Source: Rubripirellula tenax
Lineage (GTDB): Bacteria; Planctomycetota; Planctomycetia; Pirellulales; Pirellulaceae
Length of the DNA stretch: 64,000 nucleotides
Direction of reading: 5' to 3'
Assembly: GCF_007860125.1 (NCBI RefSeq)
Contig: NZ_SJPW01000004.1
Span: 342,372-406,371 of the forward strand
Shown here: one piece after another, positions 55,199-63,889 of the stretch
Position numbering within the stretch: position 1 is the stretch's first letter
How the letters are laid out: each line of letters starts with the position of its first letter
Translations under genes and position numbers: made by a program
The notes under the pieces: model-generated
Database searches by the model: none
The model's input: the letters and a program-made list of their open reading frames with translations, nothing else
What the model was told of the DNA's origin: nothing

Positions 55199-56557
55199 TT
55201 AGTTTCGCAACAGTTCCGCGATACCGAAGGTGAAGAACGTGGACAGACCAAAGTTGATCGCTTCCTCTTCACACTTGTATTGCAGGATCAACGTGTCGCC
55301 CGCTTGGACTAAAGGTCGGCTTCGCGGATCGTTGATCGCTTGGCTCAAGTCCACCTCGATGGCCACTTGACCTCCACACCCGTCGCTGCGAAGGACGTAC
55401 AGCATGGTTGGTGGAACCCCTTGGGCCCCACGACCGACCGATTGTCCGAATTGCTGAGCCGTACCGCCGATGCTTGATCCGGCAACCGCAATCGCACCCA
55501 ACACGTCCAAGTCATAGTCACGTGGCAGTGGGAATTGACCACCGTTGAGCAAGCCGCCGGTGTAGTACACTTCCGTTTCACGCGATTCGATGTACACGAT
55601 GTCGCCGTCTTTGAGGACAACGTCTTCTTCGTCGATGTCGGGCACGACGCCTGGCTTGAGCCGTAGCGGAATCCGTAAGACCGATGGATCTTCGGGAAGC
55701 TTCGGCGGGCAAGCACAAGGATCAAGTCGCAACGCCTGTTGCTGGAGATTCCATTGTTGCATGAACTGGGCACGTTTGCGTTGGTCGGCGCGGCTGGCTC
55801 GCAACACCTTCACCTCGTTCTTGGCGTTCAAGCCCGGCAGTCCACCGGTTTCGACCAAAGCATGAAGGATGTCGTTCTTGTATGCGGGAAGCTTGACCAA
55901 ACCGCCCGAAGCACTTCGGTCACTACCACCAGTTAAAAACTGGGACGCGACGTTCTGTACGTTAAGTCCATTGTTCGGCGTACCACCACCGTCTTCACGA
56001 ACCACGATTACGTCGTAGGTACGTTCTTTGATGATCGTGACGATCGGGCGAGCCTTTTCAGGACGCAAGATGTCTTCGTCGATGTACTTGTCACGGATCG
56101 CATCGCGAACTTGCTCGAGCGTCAAGCCGTCGACGTCAAGAGGTTCGATCAACGGCAACGACAACGTACCGTCATCTTGCACCGCGATCGGGTATCCGAT
56201 CGACGGTGGCAATGTGCTGTCCGCATCGGGGAAGTTCACCGGTGGCGGCTCAGGTGGTTGGTTGGGCGGATTGAAGGGCAGAACGCCTTCAACGTAGATA
56301 CCCAAAATGTCTCCACCTGAGATTTGATAGTCGCGCGGTGGCTCGATCGACAACAACGCGATGTCGACAGGCACCAAGTCATTCTTTGGCTCAGCAAAGA
56401 ACTGTGATGGTAGCCGGTCGGCCGGTACGCCGTTGATCGGCTGTGTCAAAGCCGAGCACCCAGAAAGTGCCGTGGCAACCAAGCTGGCCGCAACGGCGGT
56501 CGTTGCGGAGCGGATCAATCGCCGTGTCCGCTCGACGGCTGGAAGTTTCGTTCTCAT
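55199..56557 (-). CDS. Wza-like polysaccharide export lipoprotein
   Basis: 452 aa, outer-membrane polysaccharide export family. Lipoprotein signal with lipobox ALSGC (Cys34, after an Arg-rich N-region). Poly_export domain (ISGGDILGIYVEGVLPFNPP, IAVQDDGTLSLPLIEPLDVD, GLTLEQVRDAIRDKYI, ARPIVTIIKERTYDVIVVRE), then SLBB-type repeats (DVLGAIAVAGSSIG, DTLILQYK). The Pro-rich loop NPPNQPPEPPPVNFPDA within the export domain is an insertion. It is the second gene after the long-N-region lipoprotein on the same strand; with the WecA-like gene beyond it suggests an exopolysaccharide locus. No tyrosine kinase/Wzc gene is in view. Confidence 0.92.
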   Translation of the reverse strand: MRTKLPAVERTRRLIRSATTAVAASLVATALSGCSALTQPINGVPADRLPSQFFAEPKNDLVPVDIALLSIEPPRDYQISGGDILGIYVEGVLPFNPPNQPPEPPPVNFPDADSTLPPSIGYPIAVQDDGTLSLPLIEPLDVDGLTLEQVRDAIRDKYIDEDILRPEKARPIVTIIKERTYDVIVVREDGGGTPNNGLNVQNVASQFLTGGSDRSASGGLVKLPAYKNDILHALVETGGLPGLNAKNEVKVLRASRADQRKRAQFMQQWNLQQQALRLDPCACPPKLPEDPSVLRIPLRLKPGVVPDIDEEDVVLKDGDIVYIESRETEVYYTGGLLNGGQFPLPRDYDLDVLGAIAVAGSSIGGTAQQFGQSVGRGAQGVPPTMLYVLRSDGCGGQVAIEVDLSQAINDPRSRPLVQAGDTLILQYKCEEEAINFGLSTFFTFGIAELLRN

Positions 56558-56724
56558 CCCTGAACTCTCTTGCTAGGGCCCGATTTTGATTTGCTGAAAG
56601 ACTTGGCCAGTCGCCGAACGTCTTACGTATTGACCAAAGCAACGCCGTGGTCAGTCATTGAACGCCTGGGAGTCATTCCGCCGGCGTTACCGTTGTCATT
56701 GATTCACTCTGATCGTGAATGCTC

Positions 56725-57729
56725 TCACTCAAAACTGAACGGCAGGTCGTTCGCATCGCTGATGTTGATGGTGTCGGAAGAAGTTCCGAACACGTCATCA
56801 ATATCAACGGTGACAGATTCATCGATCACGTTGGATCGATCGATCACTGCCGTTCGCATGTCCGGTTGCGAAGCGGCGGCTGGGCCATCGCTTAACACCG
56901 CGGCAAACGGAAACGAATCCGAGCTTTGGTAGGCGCTGTCGAAGTCATCGAGTGCATCGATTGCTTCTGTCGCATCTGATTCGATTGGCTCGATGCCACT
57001 CTTATCAAGCTTGGGCTCGTCAAGTTTCGTTGGCTCGGGCGCCTTTTCGTTTTCCGTGTAAAACGGATTCGCAGGTGCAGGAGCGGTGGAACTTGAATCG
57101 CTGTTGGAATAAGCAGCAGCGGGCATCGGCACCGGTGCCTGTTGAGGCGCCGATGACGTACCAATTTGGCTCCAATGTCCGACTCCGTCTTCCTCGGCTG
57201 CTCGAGCCCCTTGCGGGAAACCCTGGAACCAAGCGTTGACAGCACCTTGACCGTTGGCTGATTGGTATCGCCATCCCCAGTACTGGGACGGGGCAATGGC
57301 AGGCGTGCAAGCGTTTCCGCCTTCAGCGACTTCCATGTAACCCTTCATGAATCCATCTCTGAATTCACGCTCGTTGCGTTGATTGCAAAATTGGTCTTTG
57401 CGGCAATGCCACGCTTTCTCGGCTAACGCACGGTTGCGGTAGCCAATCATGAAGTCGTCGATACATTCGGTGTGCTTCAACTGTCGGCCAATGCCGGCAG
57501 TCATCGTGCATCCGCTCGATCCCACCACAATCAGTCCGAGACACCCCGCCGCCAGCCAACGTCGCAGGTTGCGAATCGCCGGTGAGGGTTCTGTGCTCGT
57601 ATTGATCGTGACGGATCCAGCTTCGGCATTATCCGAAGAGTTCGTCGCGACGGTATTCGGCTCGGCCTCTACGGCCCAGTCAGATTTGTTCTGTTGAAGT
57701 GCTTTCGCACCAATGGAACGAATCGCCAT
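56725..57729 (-). CDS. planctomycete lipoprotein-like protein beside wza
   Basis: 334 aa. Odd N-terminus: ~54 polar residues, then a hydrophobic helix with a lipobox-like LIVVGSSGC (Cys74); I find no alternative start codon between, so it may be a type II membrane protein rather than a true lipoprotein. The middle (~85-190) is compact with Cys and aromatic residues (CIDDFMIGYRNRALAEKAWH, FRDGFMKGYMEVAEGGNACT, YWGWRYQSANGQGAVNAWFQ, GFPQGARAAEEDG). The rest is Ser/Pro/Glu-rich and acidic. Homologues of this GY/GW-rich block appear next to exopolysaccharide genes in planctomycetes as far as I recall. Function unknown. Confidence 0.72.
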   Translation of the reverse strand: MAIRSIGAKALQQNKSDWAVEAEPNTVATNSSDNAEAGSVTINTSTEPSPAIRNLRRWLAAGCLGLIVVGSSGCTMTAGIGRQLKHTECIDDFMIGYRNRALAEKAWHCRKDQFCNQRNEREFRDGFMKGYMEVAEGGNACTPAIAPSQYWGWRYQSANGQGAVNAWFQGFPQGARAAEEDGVGHWSQIGTSSAPQQAPVPMPAAAYSNSDSSSTAPAPANPFYTENEKAPEPTKLDEPKLDKSGIEPIESDATEAIDALDDFDSAYQSSDSFPFAAVLSDGPAAASQPDMRTAVIDRSNVIDESVTVDIDDVFGTSSDTINISDANDLPFSFE

Positions 57730-58097
57730 GTTGGCCCCCCTTGGCTACAACGGCATTCGGTAAGTCAGTCATGCAGGTTGGGCGGGTCGTATCGTTAAGA
57801 CACGTCGCCCTGGCCTATCTATCGCCGTATTCCCCCTGCCGGATTAAACAAAAAGGACGAAAATCCGATCTGTAACGGAAGAAGCGACCCTACCGGCCTT
57901 GTCTATTGAGCCTAAGAATGCCGTCTAGCACTGCCTCACAACCGGAAATGTCTACCACCACAAGCGTTAAATAATGGGGGATTTTCCAGTTCAGAGGTTT
58001 TGTCGGGAAGATCGCCCTCTACAATGGAACGCTTACTCGGCGAGCGTTGTCCCGCCTTGGCTAATCTTCATAAATTCATTACGCGTCGGTAAACCTT
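57730..58097. other. 368-base divergent intergenic region
   Basis: Separates the lipoprotein-like gene (minus) from the WecA-like gene (plus). I see no gene, no strong hairpin and no consensus sigma-70 pair; it should hold both promoters. Confidence 0.6.
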
Positions 58098-59657
58098 ATG
58101 GCACCGTTAATAGCGATCGCTCTTCTCCTTGCCATCGCGATCGCGCTGGTTTTGGTGCCGTTCGTTCGCTCTGTGGCCCGTACCGTCGGGATGGTGGATT
58201 CGCCCGACCGCAAACGAAAACTACAAGACGAGTCCGTAGCTCTAGGGGGGGGCATCGCGGTTTTCGCTGCGGTCGCGATCACGTTTGCAGCTACGATCTT
58301 GATCGATCGACAATTCTTTGGACAAACCCTGGGTGTGCTTTCATTGCGCTGGTACAGCCTTTTCGGTGCTGCTGCAGCAATGTTGACAGTCGGTTTGGTT
58401 GACGATACGTGGGGATTGCGTGGGCGACAAAAGCTGCTGCTGCAATGCTTGATCATTGCCGGACTGGTCGGCAGCGGGACCGTCATCGAGAAACTTAGCC
58501 TGTTCGGGTTGACGCTCGATCTTGGCGTGTTTTCGTTTCCCATCACGATGTTGTGGTTGTTGATTGCCGTCAACGCGCTCAATCTGATTGACGGAGCGGA
58601 CGGCATGGCAACGACAGCGGGTTCGATTATCTGCATTGGCATGGGGATCGCCGCTCTTCACTTTGGTTCCTACCTCAGCGTCGTGCTAGCGTTTGGGTTG
58701 GCCGGTGCTCAACTGGGATTTTTGAGATACAACCGTCCGCCGGCAAGCATCTACCTGGGTGATGCGGGCAGCATGATGATCGGCTTGTTTTTGGGCGCAC
58801 TTGCGATCTGGAGCAACTTCAAAGAGTCCGCCGTCTTGGCATCGGCGCCGATCGCTATTTTGGCGATTCCGCTTTTCGATTCGAGTGCCGCGATTCTTCG
58901 TCGCTGGTTAACGGGGCGAAGCATCTATGTGACGGACCGAGGCCACCTGCACCACTTGCTGCAGCTTAAGTTTGGGAAGAAAGGCATGTTGTTGGTTGTA
59001 GCACTGTTGTGCGGCATCACGACAACGTCTTCGGTTCTGTCGCTGTATTGGAACGCACCTTGGTTAGCCGGTATCGGTGTCATGGTCGTCTTGGGCTTGT
59101 GCATCAACACACGAACATTCGGTCACGCCGAGACTCGTTTGCTGGTCAACCGTTTCGTGAATTTTGCCCAATCTTTCACGCTCAATCCGAAAACTTGTTT
59201 GACCATGAAGCAACAGCGGCGTGTGCCGCTTCAAGGCGTCGGGCAATGGGAAACGGTTTGGGAACCGCTGGTTGAATTTGCCAAGACTCACGATTTGGCG
59301 CGAGTGAAAATCGATCTGAACTTGGCTTGGCTTCATGAAGGGTATCACGCCAATTGGCAAAGCGTTCGGATGCCAGATCGAGCACACCAGTTGTGCGTTT
59401 CGTTGCCGCTATTCACGCACCGCTTGGGCAACGGCAAAAACGCGATCCAGATCGGGCGATTAGATGTTGTGGCTTTGGCCATAGATGCCGATGCCTATCA
59501 AAAAATCGCCGACCTGAGCGATCAGCTGATGGATCTGACCCCGGAAATCGACCGGATCGTCAGCCGACTCGAATCCGTAAGGCCGCAGGCTCCGGCCCCC
59601 GTCACGTTGCCCGTCGAACAGGTCTCGGACGTTCCAGAGTCCGTCGTTAACGCCTAA
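58098..59657 (+). CDS. WecA/MraY-family polyprenyl-phosphate sugar-1-phosphate transferase with C-terminal extension
   Basis: 519 aa. The first ~335 residues are a multi-helix WecA-type transferase that starts glycan assembly on undecaprenyl phosphate: SPDRKRKLQDESVALGGGIA, LVDDTWGLRGRQ (Asp pair), WLLIAVNALNLIDGADGMAT (N-x-D-G), PASIYLGDAGSMMIG and GRSIYVTDRGHLHHLL (His motif). Ordinary WecA ends near residue 360; here ~170 more residues follow (FGHAETRLLVNRFVNFAQSF, DLARVKIDLNLAWLHEG, LSDQLMDLTPEIDRIVSRLE), a soluble domain of unknown role that I do not recognise. With wza it forms an incomplete exopolysaccharide set. Confidence 0.9.
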   Translation: MAPLIAIALLLAIAIALVLVPFVRSVARTVGMVDSPDRKRKLQDESVALGGGIAVFAAVAITFAATILIDRQFFGQTLGVLSLRWYSLFGAAAAMLTVGLVDDTWGLRGRQKLLLQCLIIAGLVGSGTVIEKLSLFGLTLDLGVFSFPITMLWLLIAVNALNLIDGADGMATTAGSIICIGMGIAALHFGSYLSVVLAFGLAGAQLGFLRYNRPPASIYLGDAGSMMIGLFLGALAIWSNFKESAVLASAPIAILAIPLFDSSAAILRRWLTGRSIYVTDRGHLHHLLQLKFGKKGMLLVVALLCGITTTSSVLSLYWNAPWLAGIGVMVVLGLCINTRTFGHAETRLLVNRFVNFAQSFTLNPKTCLTMKQQRRVPLQGVGQWETVWEPLVEFAKTHDLARVKIDLNLAWLHEGYHANWQSVRMPDRAHQLCVSLPLFTHRLGNGKNAIQIGRLDVVALAIDADAYQKIADLSDQLMDLTPEIDRIVSRLESVRPQAPAPVTLPVEQVSDVPESVVNA

Positions 59658-59842
59658 TTCGCCGGGCGAAAATCACGCTGCTCGGCCGATTCCCGACCAG
59701 ATTCCGTGCGGCCTCTGTCTGCGCGTTCTTGTAACCACTCCGGGTGCGATCGTCCGTTCCTTGCGAGACTTGGTTTCGACAGCCAGTCGGCCAATGACTT
59801 TCCAGCTCACGAAAATTTTTTGGCTTTAGGCCAATATTCGTG

Positions 59843-59872
59843 TTGACAGGCTCTCCGCGTTCGAGCTATTCC
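59843..59872 (+). promoter_or_regulatory. possible sigma-70 promoter for the secretin gene
   Basis: Perfect TTGACA at 59843-59848, 18 bases, then TATTCC at 59867-59872 as a weak -10. It would leave a leader of over 220 bases. Confidence 0.4.
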
Positions 59873-60035
59873 CACTCACTGCCAAGGTTCCGTGTCAGGT
59901 ACCAACGCGTCGGAAACGGATGCCACACCATGGAAGTGTGTTGCAATCCTTTGAATGACGCCAGCGGGTACTCGATCCATGCCTTGTCAAACCATCGGAC
60001 GGGAGCGGACAACAACTCAGGTTCAGTCTTTTAGG

Positions 60036-60099
60036 GCGACACCTCGGATTGTGAATCTGTCCCACTTATTGAAGTCTCACCGCGAAGAAGGAGTGTCGC
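60036..60099 (+). promoter_or_regulatory. leader pairing that could hide the secretin ribosome site
   Basis: GCGACAC (60036-60042) is complementary to GTGTCGC (60093-60099), directly between the AAGGAG Shine-Dalgarno and the TTG start at 60101. If it folds, the site would be closed. Confidence 0.35.
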
Positions 60100-60100
60100 G

Positions 60101-63100
60101 TTGAACCGCCTCGTACCTAAAAACTGTGTCACCGCACGAAGTCGTCGCCTTGCCTTGATGGCTGCCATCGGGTTATTGGCGAGCGTCGATGCATCCGCAC
60201 AATTCGCGATGCCCGCCCCCACAGGCGGGACATCCCCGGCCGTCGATGCGTCATCAATGACGCTCGTGACTGGTCAACAGAAGATTGCCGAAGTCAAGAA
60301 AGCGATCGCAGGCCAAGACTACCACACGGCAGTCGAGTCCTACCGAATCGTCTGGGCTATGCAATCGAAATTCCCTCAATTGGCCGGCGAGCTGCAAAGC
60401 TTACGGACGCAATTGGAGTCCATCGGCATCGACGGAGCATTGCTCTCCATGCCGCCTAAACCACCCATCGCTCTACTGCCTGACGTTGCGAATGCAATTC
60501 CAATGTCTGGTTTCGATGGCTCGGCCACGTTATCCAATCCCAAGCAGGAAGCCCTTCGCCTTGTCGCGATCGGTCGTGCCGCGCTGGATCGCGGTGACGT
60601 GACCACGGCCATCACCGTCGCACGAAAAGCCGAGGCATTGAAGGTTCCCGAAAAGGACTTTGCCCCCGGCGAACCACGTGTTTGGCAATTGGTGCTTGAT
60701 GTCGAATCAGCGGCACGCCGGAATGGAATTTCCCAAGTATCGGGACAATCCACGGCCGGCGCACCATCGTACGTTCAGCCCGCCATCGCATCGGGAAACA
60801 CCGCGAACAACAACGCCGTTTCGCAGATGCTCTACGCCGCAGAAACCGGCAACGGAGCAGTGCAGCAGGTCCAAGCGTTCGAACCTTTGGCGGGGAATCG
60901 CAATGCGATCGCCAGCGGTTTGTTTAGCGATGGAATGAAGTCGCTGACCGACGGCAACAAGTCAGACGCGTTAAAGAAGTTCCGTGAAGCTTGGAAGTAC
61001 GAGGCCGATCTCGATCCGACCCAGCGGCAACTCCTGAAAGACAAACTGACGTTGCTACAGCCAACCCGCCTGGGTTCAGTAGCAGCAGCGAAGTCGGATG
61101 GCGAGCTTTCGCCCATCGATAAGGCAGAGCTGGAAAGCCAAGAGAAGACACGTCGCCTGTATCGCGAAGTCACTTCCGAATTGGCGAAGACCGAGCAATC
61201 CAAGATCGAAGCACCACTTGATTCCCTCGACCAACTCGAGCGGCTTCGTCGCCGCGTCGATGGCTCGGATATCGACGAGAGCGCAAAACGATCACTTGCC
61301 GTGATGGTCAATCGGGCTGTTGCCGAACAGAACAGATACATCGAAGCCAACCGTGCGAAGATCAACCTTGATCTTCAAAACGACGCGGTTCGGATGCAGA
61401 TGGAACAGGACGACGCCCGCGAAGCTCGCATTGAACAAGAAGTCTCGCAAATTGTCGAAGACTTCAACGTTCTGGTCAAAGAGGGACGCTTCGAAGAAGC
61501 CGAGGTGCTTGCTAAGCAAGTACAGGAGCTGTTGCCGGGTGACCAAATCGCAGTTGCGATGTTGCAGCGCAGCCGCATCGGTACTCGAATCCGTATGGGC
61601 GAAGAGATCCGTGACTTGAAGGCGGATTCGTACTTGGACCAGATGTTGGAGGTTGAGCGTAGCTCGATTGTCACCAATCCGGATCGTCCGGTGACATGGG
61701 AGAATGCCGAAGACTGGGAAAGCTTGTCCCGACGTCGTCTGGGCAAGAAAGGCCAAGGCGACCCAAGACTGAGCGCTGCCGAGAACGAAATTCGCGACAA
61801 GCTGTCGACTCCGGTCAACATCAAGTATCGCAATCGACCACTTGGTGAAGTGATGGACGAATTGTCTGCCGTCACCGGCGTCCCCATCGTGATCGACGAA
61901 CGGGCTCTTGGTGCGGTACGTGTCACAGCGGAAACGCCCGTGACGCTGCAGCTTCAAAACGAAATCATGTTCAAGAGTGCTTTGAATATCATTCTTCAAC
62001 AACTGGAACTGACGCACGTCATCGAAAATGATGTGTTGACGATCACCAGCATCGAATCGAAACGAAGCAAGGTTTACCCGGTCACGTACCGCGTGACAGA
62101 CTTGGTCACGCCGATTCCGAACTTCACGACCAGCTATGACGACGGCTTGGCCGGTGCACTTCGCAACGCCTACCAAATGTCGAACCCGCAAACCGACGTG
62201 CACGTTGTGCCTGTGTCGGCGACCGATTTGGGCACTGGGATGGCGCGGCAAATGTCGCCGATGAACATGAGCGGATCGAACGTTCTTGGCCAATACAGTC
62301 CGATGGGTGCTCAAGGCAGCTTTGGCATGGGCAATCCACCCGGCGGCGGAGGTGGAGCGGGCGGTGCTTCATTCGCGAACTTCGACAGCTTGATCGAACT
62401 GATCCAAACGACGGTGGTTCCCGATACGTGGGACCTGTTAGGTGGCCCCAGTACGATGCGTGAATACGCTCAAAACTTGAGCTTGGTCATCAGCACGACC
62501 AGTGACGTTCACGACCAAATTGCCGACCTGCTGGAATCACTTCGCCGTTTGCAAAACTTGCAGATCACGATCGAAGTCCGATTCATCACGCTTTCGGATA
62601 CGTTCGCCGAACAGATCGGTGTCGACTTTGACCTGAGCTTTGACGACAACACGCGAAATATCCCTGACGATGACGCCGGTCCGAGCATTACGGTCGGATA
62701 CGACGGACAGGCAATCACGTCGGACTTGGACATCAAGTTCAACAACGGCAACGCGGTTGTTCCTGCGTTCGGCGGTATTGGGGTAGCGAACCCGTCCACT
62801 TTGGGATTCGCGATCCTCAGCGACATCGAAGCCTTCTTCTTCCTGCAAGCGGTCCAGTCCGATTCGCGGACCAACGTTATGCAGGCTCCGAAGGTAACGT
62901 TGTTCGATGGACAATTCGCCAGCATCAGCGACGTGACACAGCGGCCGTTCGTTACCAGCATCACGCCGGTCGTGGGTGACTTTGCGGTCGCTCAACAACC
63001 GGTCATCGTGGTCCTGAACGAGGGAACGCAGTTGAACGTTCAAGGTTTGGTCAGTGATGACAAGCGATTCGTTCGCCTGACTTTGGTTCCGTTCTTCAGC

Positions 63101-63529
63101 CAAATCGGAAATGTCGACACCTTCACTTACGAAGGCAGTCGCACCTCCAACAACAGCAGTCGGTCAGAAACCGATACCAACGGTGACGGTGTTATCGACG
63201 AGCAAGACGAAGTAGACACCGAGAACTCGTCGGATATCATCACGGGCACCACGGTGCAGTTGCCCACCTTCGCGTTCACTTCGGTCAGCACGACCGTAAG
63301 CGTTCCCGATGGCGGAACGATCCTGCTGGGCGGTATCAAGCGGATGTCCGAAGGTCGTGTTGAAAGAGGAACCCCGCTTTTGAGCAAGATTCCTTACGTC
63401 AGCCGATTGTTCCGTAACGTTGCGACCAGCCGAACGGCGTCTAGCTTGATGCTGATGGTAACGCCGCGAATCATCATCCAGGAAGAAGAAGAACTGGCTC
63501 AAACAGGATTCAATCCGGCTAGCCAATAG
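60101..63529 (+). CDS. secretin-family outer membrane protein (GspD-like), large
   Basis: 1142-aa secretin starting with TTG: AAGGAG lies seven bases ahead and translation gives a good signal peptide (RRLALMAAIGLLASVDASA-QF). The first ~550 residues are an unusual N-terminal region of helical repeats (TALDRGDVTTAIT-like, EARIEQEVSQIVEDFNVLVK). Around 570-640 is an STN/N0-type domain (VNIKYRNRPLGEVMDELSAV, TLQLQNEIMFKSALNIIL). A Gly/Met-rich loop and N1-like domain follow, then the secretin core (~800-1125: NVMQAPKVTLFDGQFASISD, VPDGGTILLGGIKRMSEGRV, TPLLSKIPYVSRLFRNV, LMLMVTPRIIIQEEE). It may serve type II secretion or pseudopili such as DUF1559 proteins; no gsp/pil neighbours here. Confidence 0.93.
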   Translation: MNRLVPKNCVTARSRRLALMAAIGLLASVDASAQFAMPAPTGGTSPAVDASSMTLVTGQQKIAEVKKAIAGQDYHTAVESYRIVWAMQSKFPQLAGELQSLRTQLESIGIDGALLSMPPKPPIALLPDVANAIPMSGFDGSATLSNPKQEALRLVAIGRAALDRGDVTTAITVARKAEALKVPEKDFAPGEPRVWQLVLDVESAARRNGISQVSGQSTAGAPSYVQPAIASGNTANNNAVSQMLYAAETGNGAVQQVQAFEPLAGNRNAIASGLFSDGMKSLTDGNKSDALKKFREAWKYEADLDPTQRQLLKDKLTLLQPTRLGSVAAAKSDGELSPIDKAELESQEKTRRLYREVTSELAKTEQSKIEAPLDSLDQLERLRRRVDGSDIDESAKRSLAVMVNRAVAEQNRYIEANRAKINLDLQNDAVRMQMEQDDAREARIEQEVSQIVEDFNVLVKEGRFEEAEVLAKQVQELLPGDQIAVAMLQRSRIGTRIRMGEEIRDLKADSYLDQMLEVERSSIVTNPDRPVTWENAEDWESLSRRRLGKKGQGDPRLSAAENEIRDKLSTPVNIKYRNRPLGEVMDELSAVTGVPIVIDERALGAVRVTAETPVTLQLQNEIMFKSALNIILQQLELTHVIENDVLTITSIESKRSKVYPVTYRVTDLVTPIPNFTTSYDDGLAGALRNAYQMSNPQTDVHVVPVSATDLGTGMARQMSPMNMSGSNVLGQYSPMGAQGSFGMGNPPGGGGGAGGASFANFDSLIELIQTTVVPDTWDLLGGPSTMREYAQNLSLVISTTSDVHDQIADLLESLRRLQNLQITIEVRFITLSDTFAEQIGVDFDLSFDDNTRNIPDDDAGPSITVGYDGQAITSDLDIKFNNGNAVVPAFGGIGVANPSTLGFAILSDIEAFFFLQAVQSDSRTNVMQAPKVTLFDGQFASISDVTQRPFVTSITPVVGDFAVAQQPVIVVLNEGTQLNVQGLVSDDKRFVRLTLVPFFSQIGNVDTFTYEGSRTSNNSSRSETDTNGDGVIDEQDEVDTENSSDIITGTTVQLPTFAFTSVSTTVSVPDGGTILLGGIKRMSEGRVERGTPLLSKIPYVSRLFRNVATSRTASSLMLMVTPRIIIQEEEELAQTGFNPASQ

Positions 63530-63563
63530 TCCGGATTCGCAACAGCGAGTTCATCGAAACGAG

Positions 63564-63595
63564 AAAAGCCCTGCAGTGAAATGCAGGGCTTTTTT
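63564..63595 (+). terminator. terminator after the secretin gene
   Basis: AAAAGCCCTGCA pairs with TGCAGGGCTTTT around GTGAAA; T-run on plus, A-run before the stem gives T-run on minus, so it can also end the zinc-ribbon gene's transcript. Confidence 0.9.
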
Positions 63596-63643
63596 CGTTG
63601 TGGTTTGGTGTGAACCTGGCGGTAAAGACGCAGGCGAATGTCG

Positions 63644-63889
63644 TTAGCTGGAAATCGCCCTATTCTCGGCCGCCCGTTGAAGCGCTTCCTCGACACGTGC
63701 CATCAGCGGATCCGGCACGATGGCACGGGGGACATTGGATTCGTTCATGGAACTGTGATCGTCCGCATCAGCCTCCGCCACAAACTCAGCATTGCAGTGC
63801 TGACACGCCACGTTGTACCCAATCAACGATGCGCGAATCTGGACGCGGCGGCCGCAGGTCGGGCAAGATTGGGTGAATCGGATGGTCAT
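63644..63889 (-). CDS. zinc-ribbon small protein, 81 aa
   Basis: ATG chosen with GGAG seven bases ahead (a GTG directly before it gives one more residue). The N-terminal 36 residues form a four-Cys zinc ribbon (SCPTCGRRVQIRASLIGYNV, ACQHCNAEF), the version often fused to FHA or response-regulator domains in planctomycetes. Then an acidic linker (ADADDHSSMNESN) and a short helix (LMARVEEALQRAAENRA). Here the ribbon stands alone. May bind DNA or protein; unknown. Convergent with the secretin gene. Confidence 0.75.
   Translation of the reverse strand: MTIRFTQSCPTCGRRVQIRASLIGYNVACQHCNAEFVAEADADDHSSMNESNVPRAIVPDPLMARVEEALQRAAENRAISS

Larger units (their letters stand above)
59658..60100. other. 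443-base intergenic region ahead of the secretin
   Basis: No coding capacity supported. Contains a possible promoter at 59843 and a pairing that covers the ribosome site (both listed). Short TTGGC/GCCAA stem near 59820. The long distance suggests an extended 5' leader. Confidence 0.6.

Noticed and set aside
61292-62314. 340-codon frame opposite the secretin
   Set aside because: His/Arg-rich antisense artefact with no family features.
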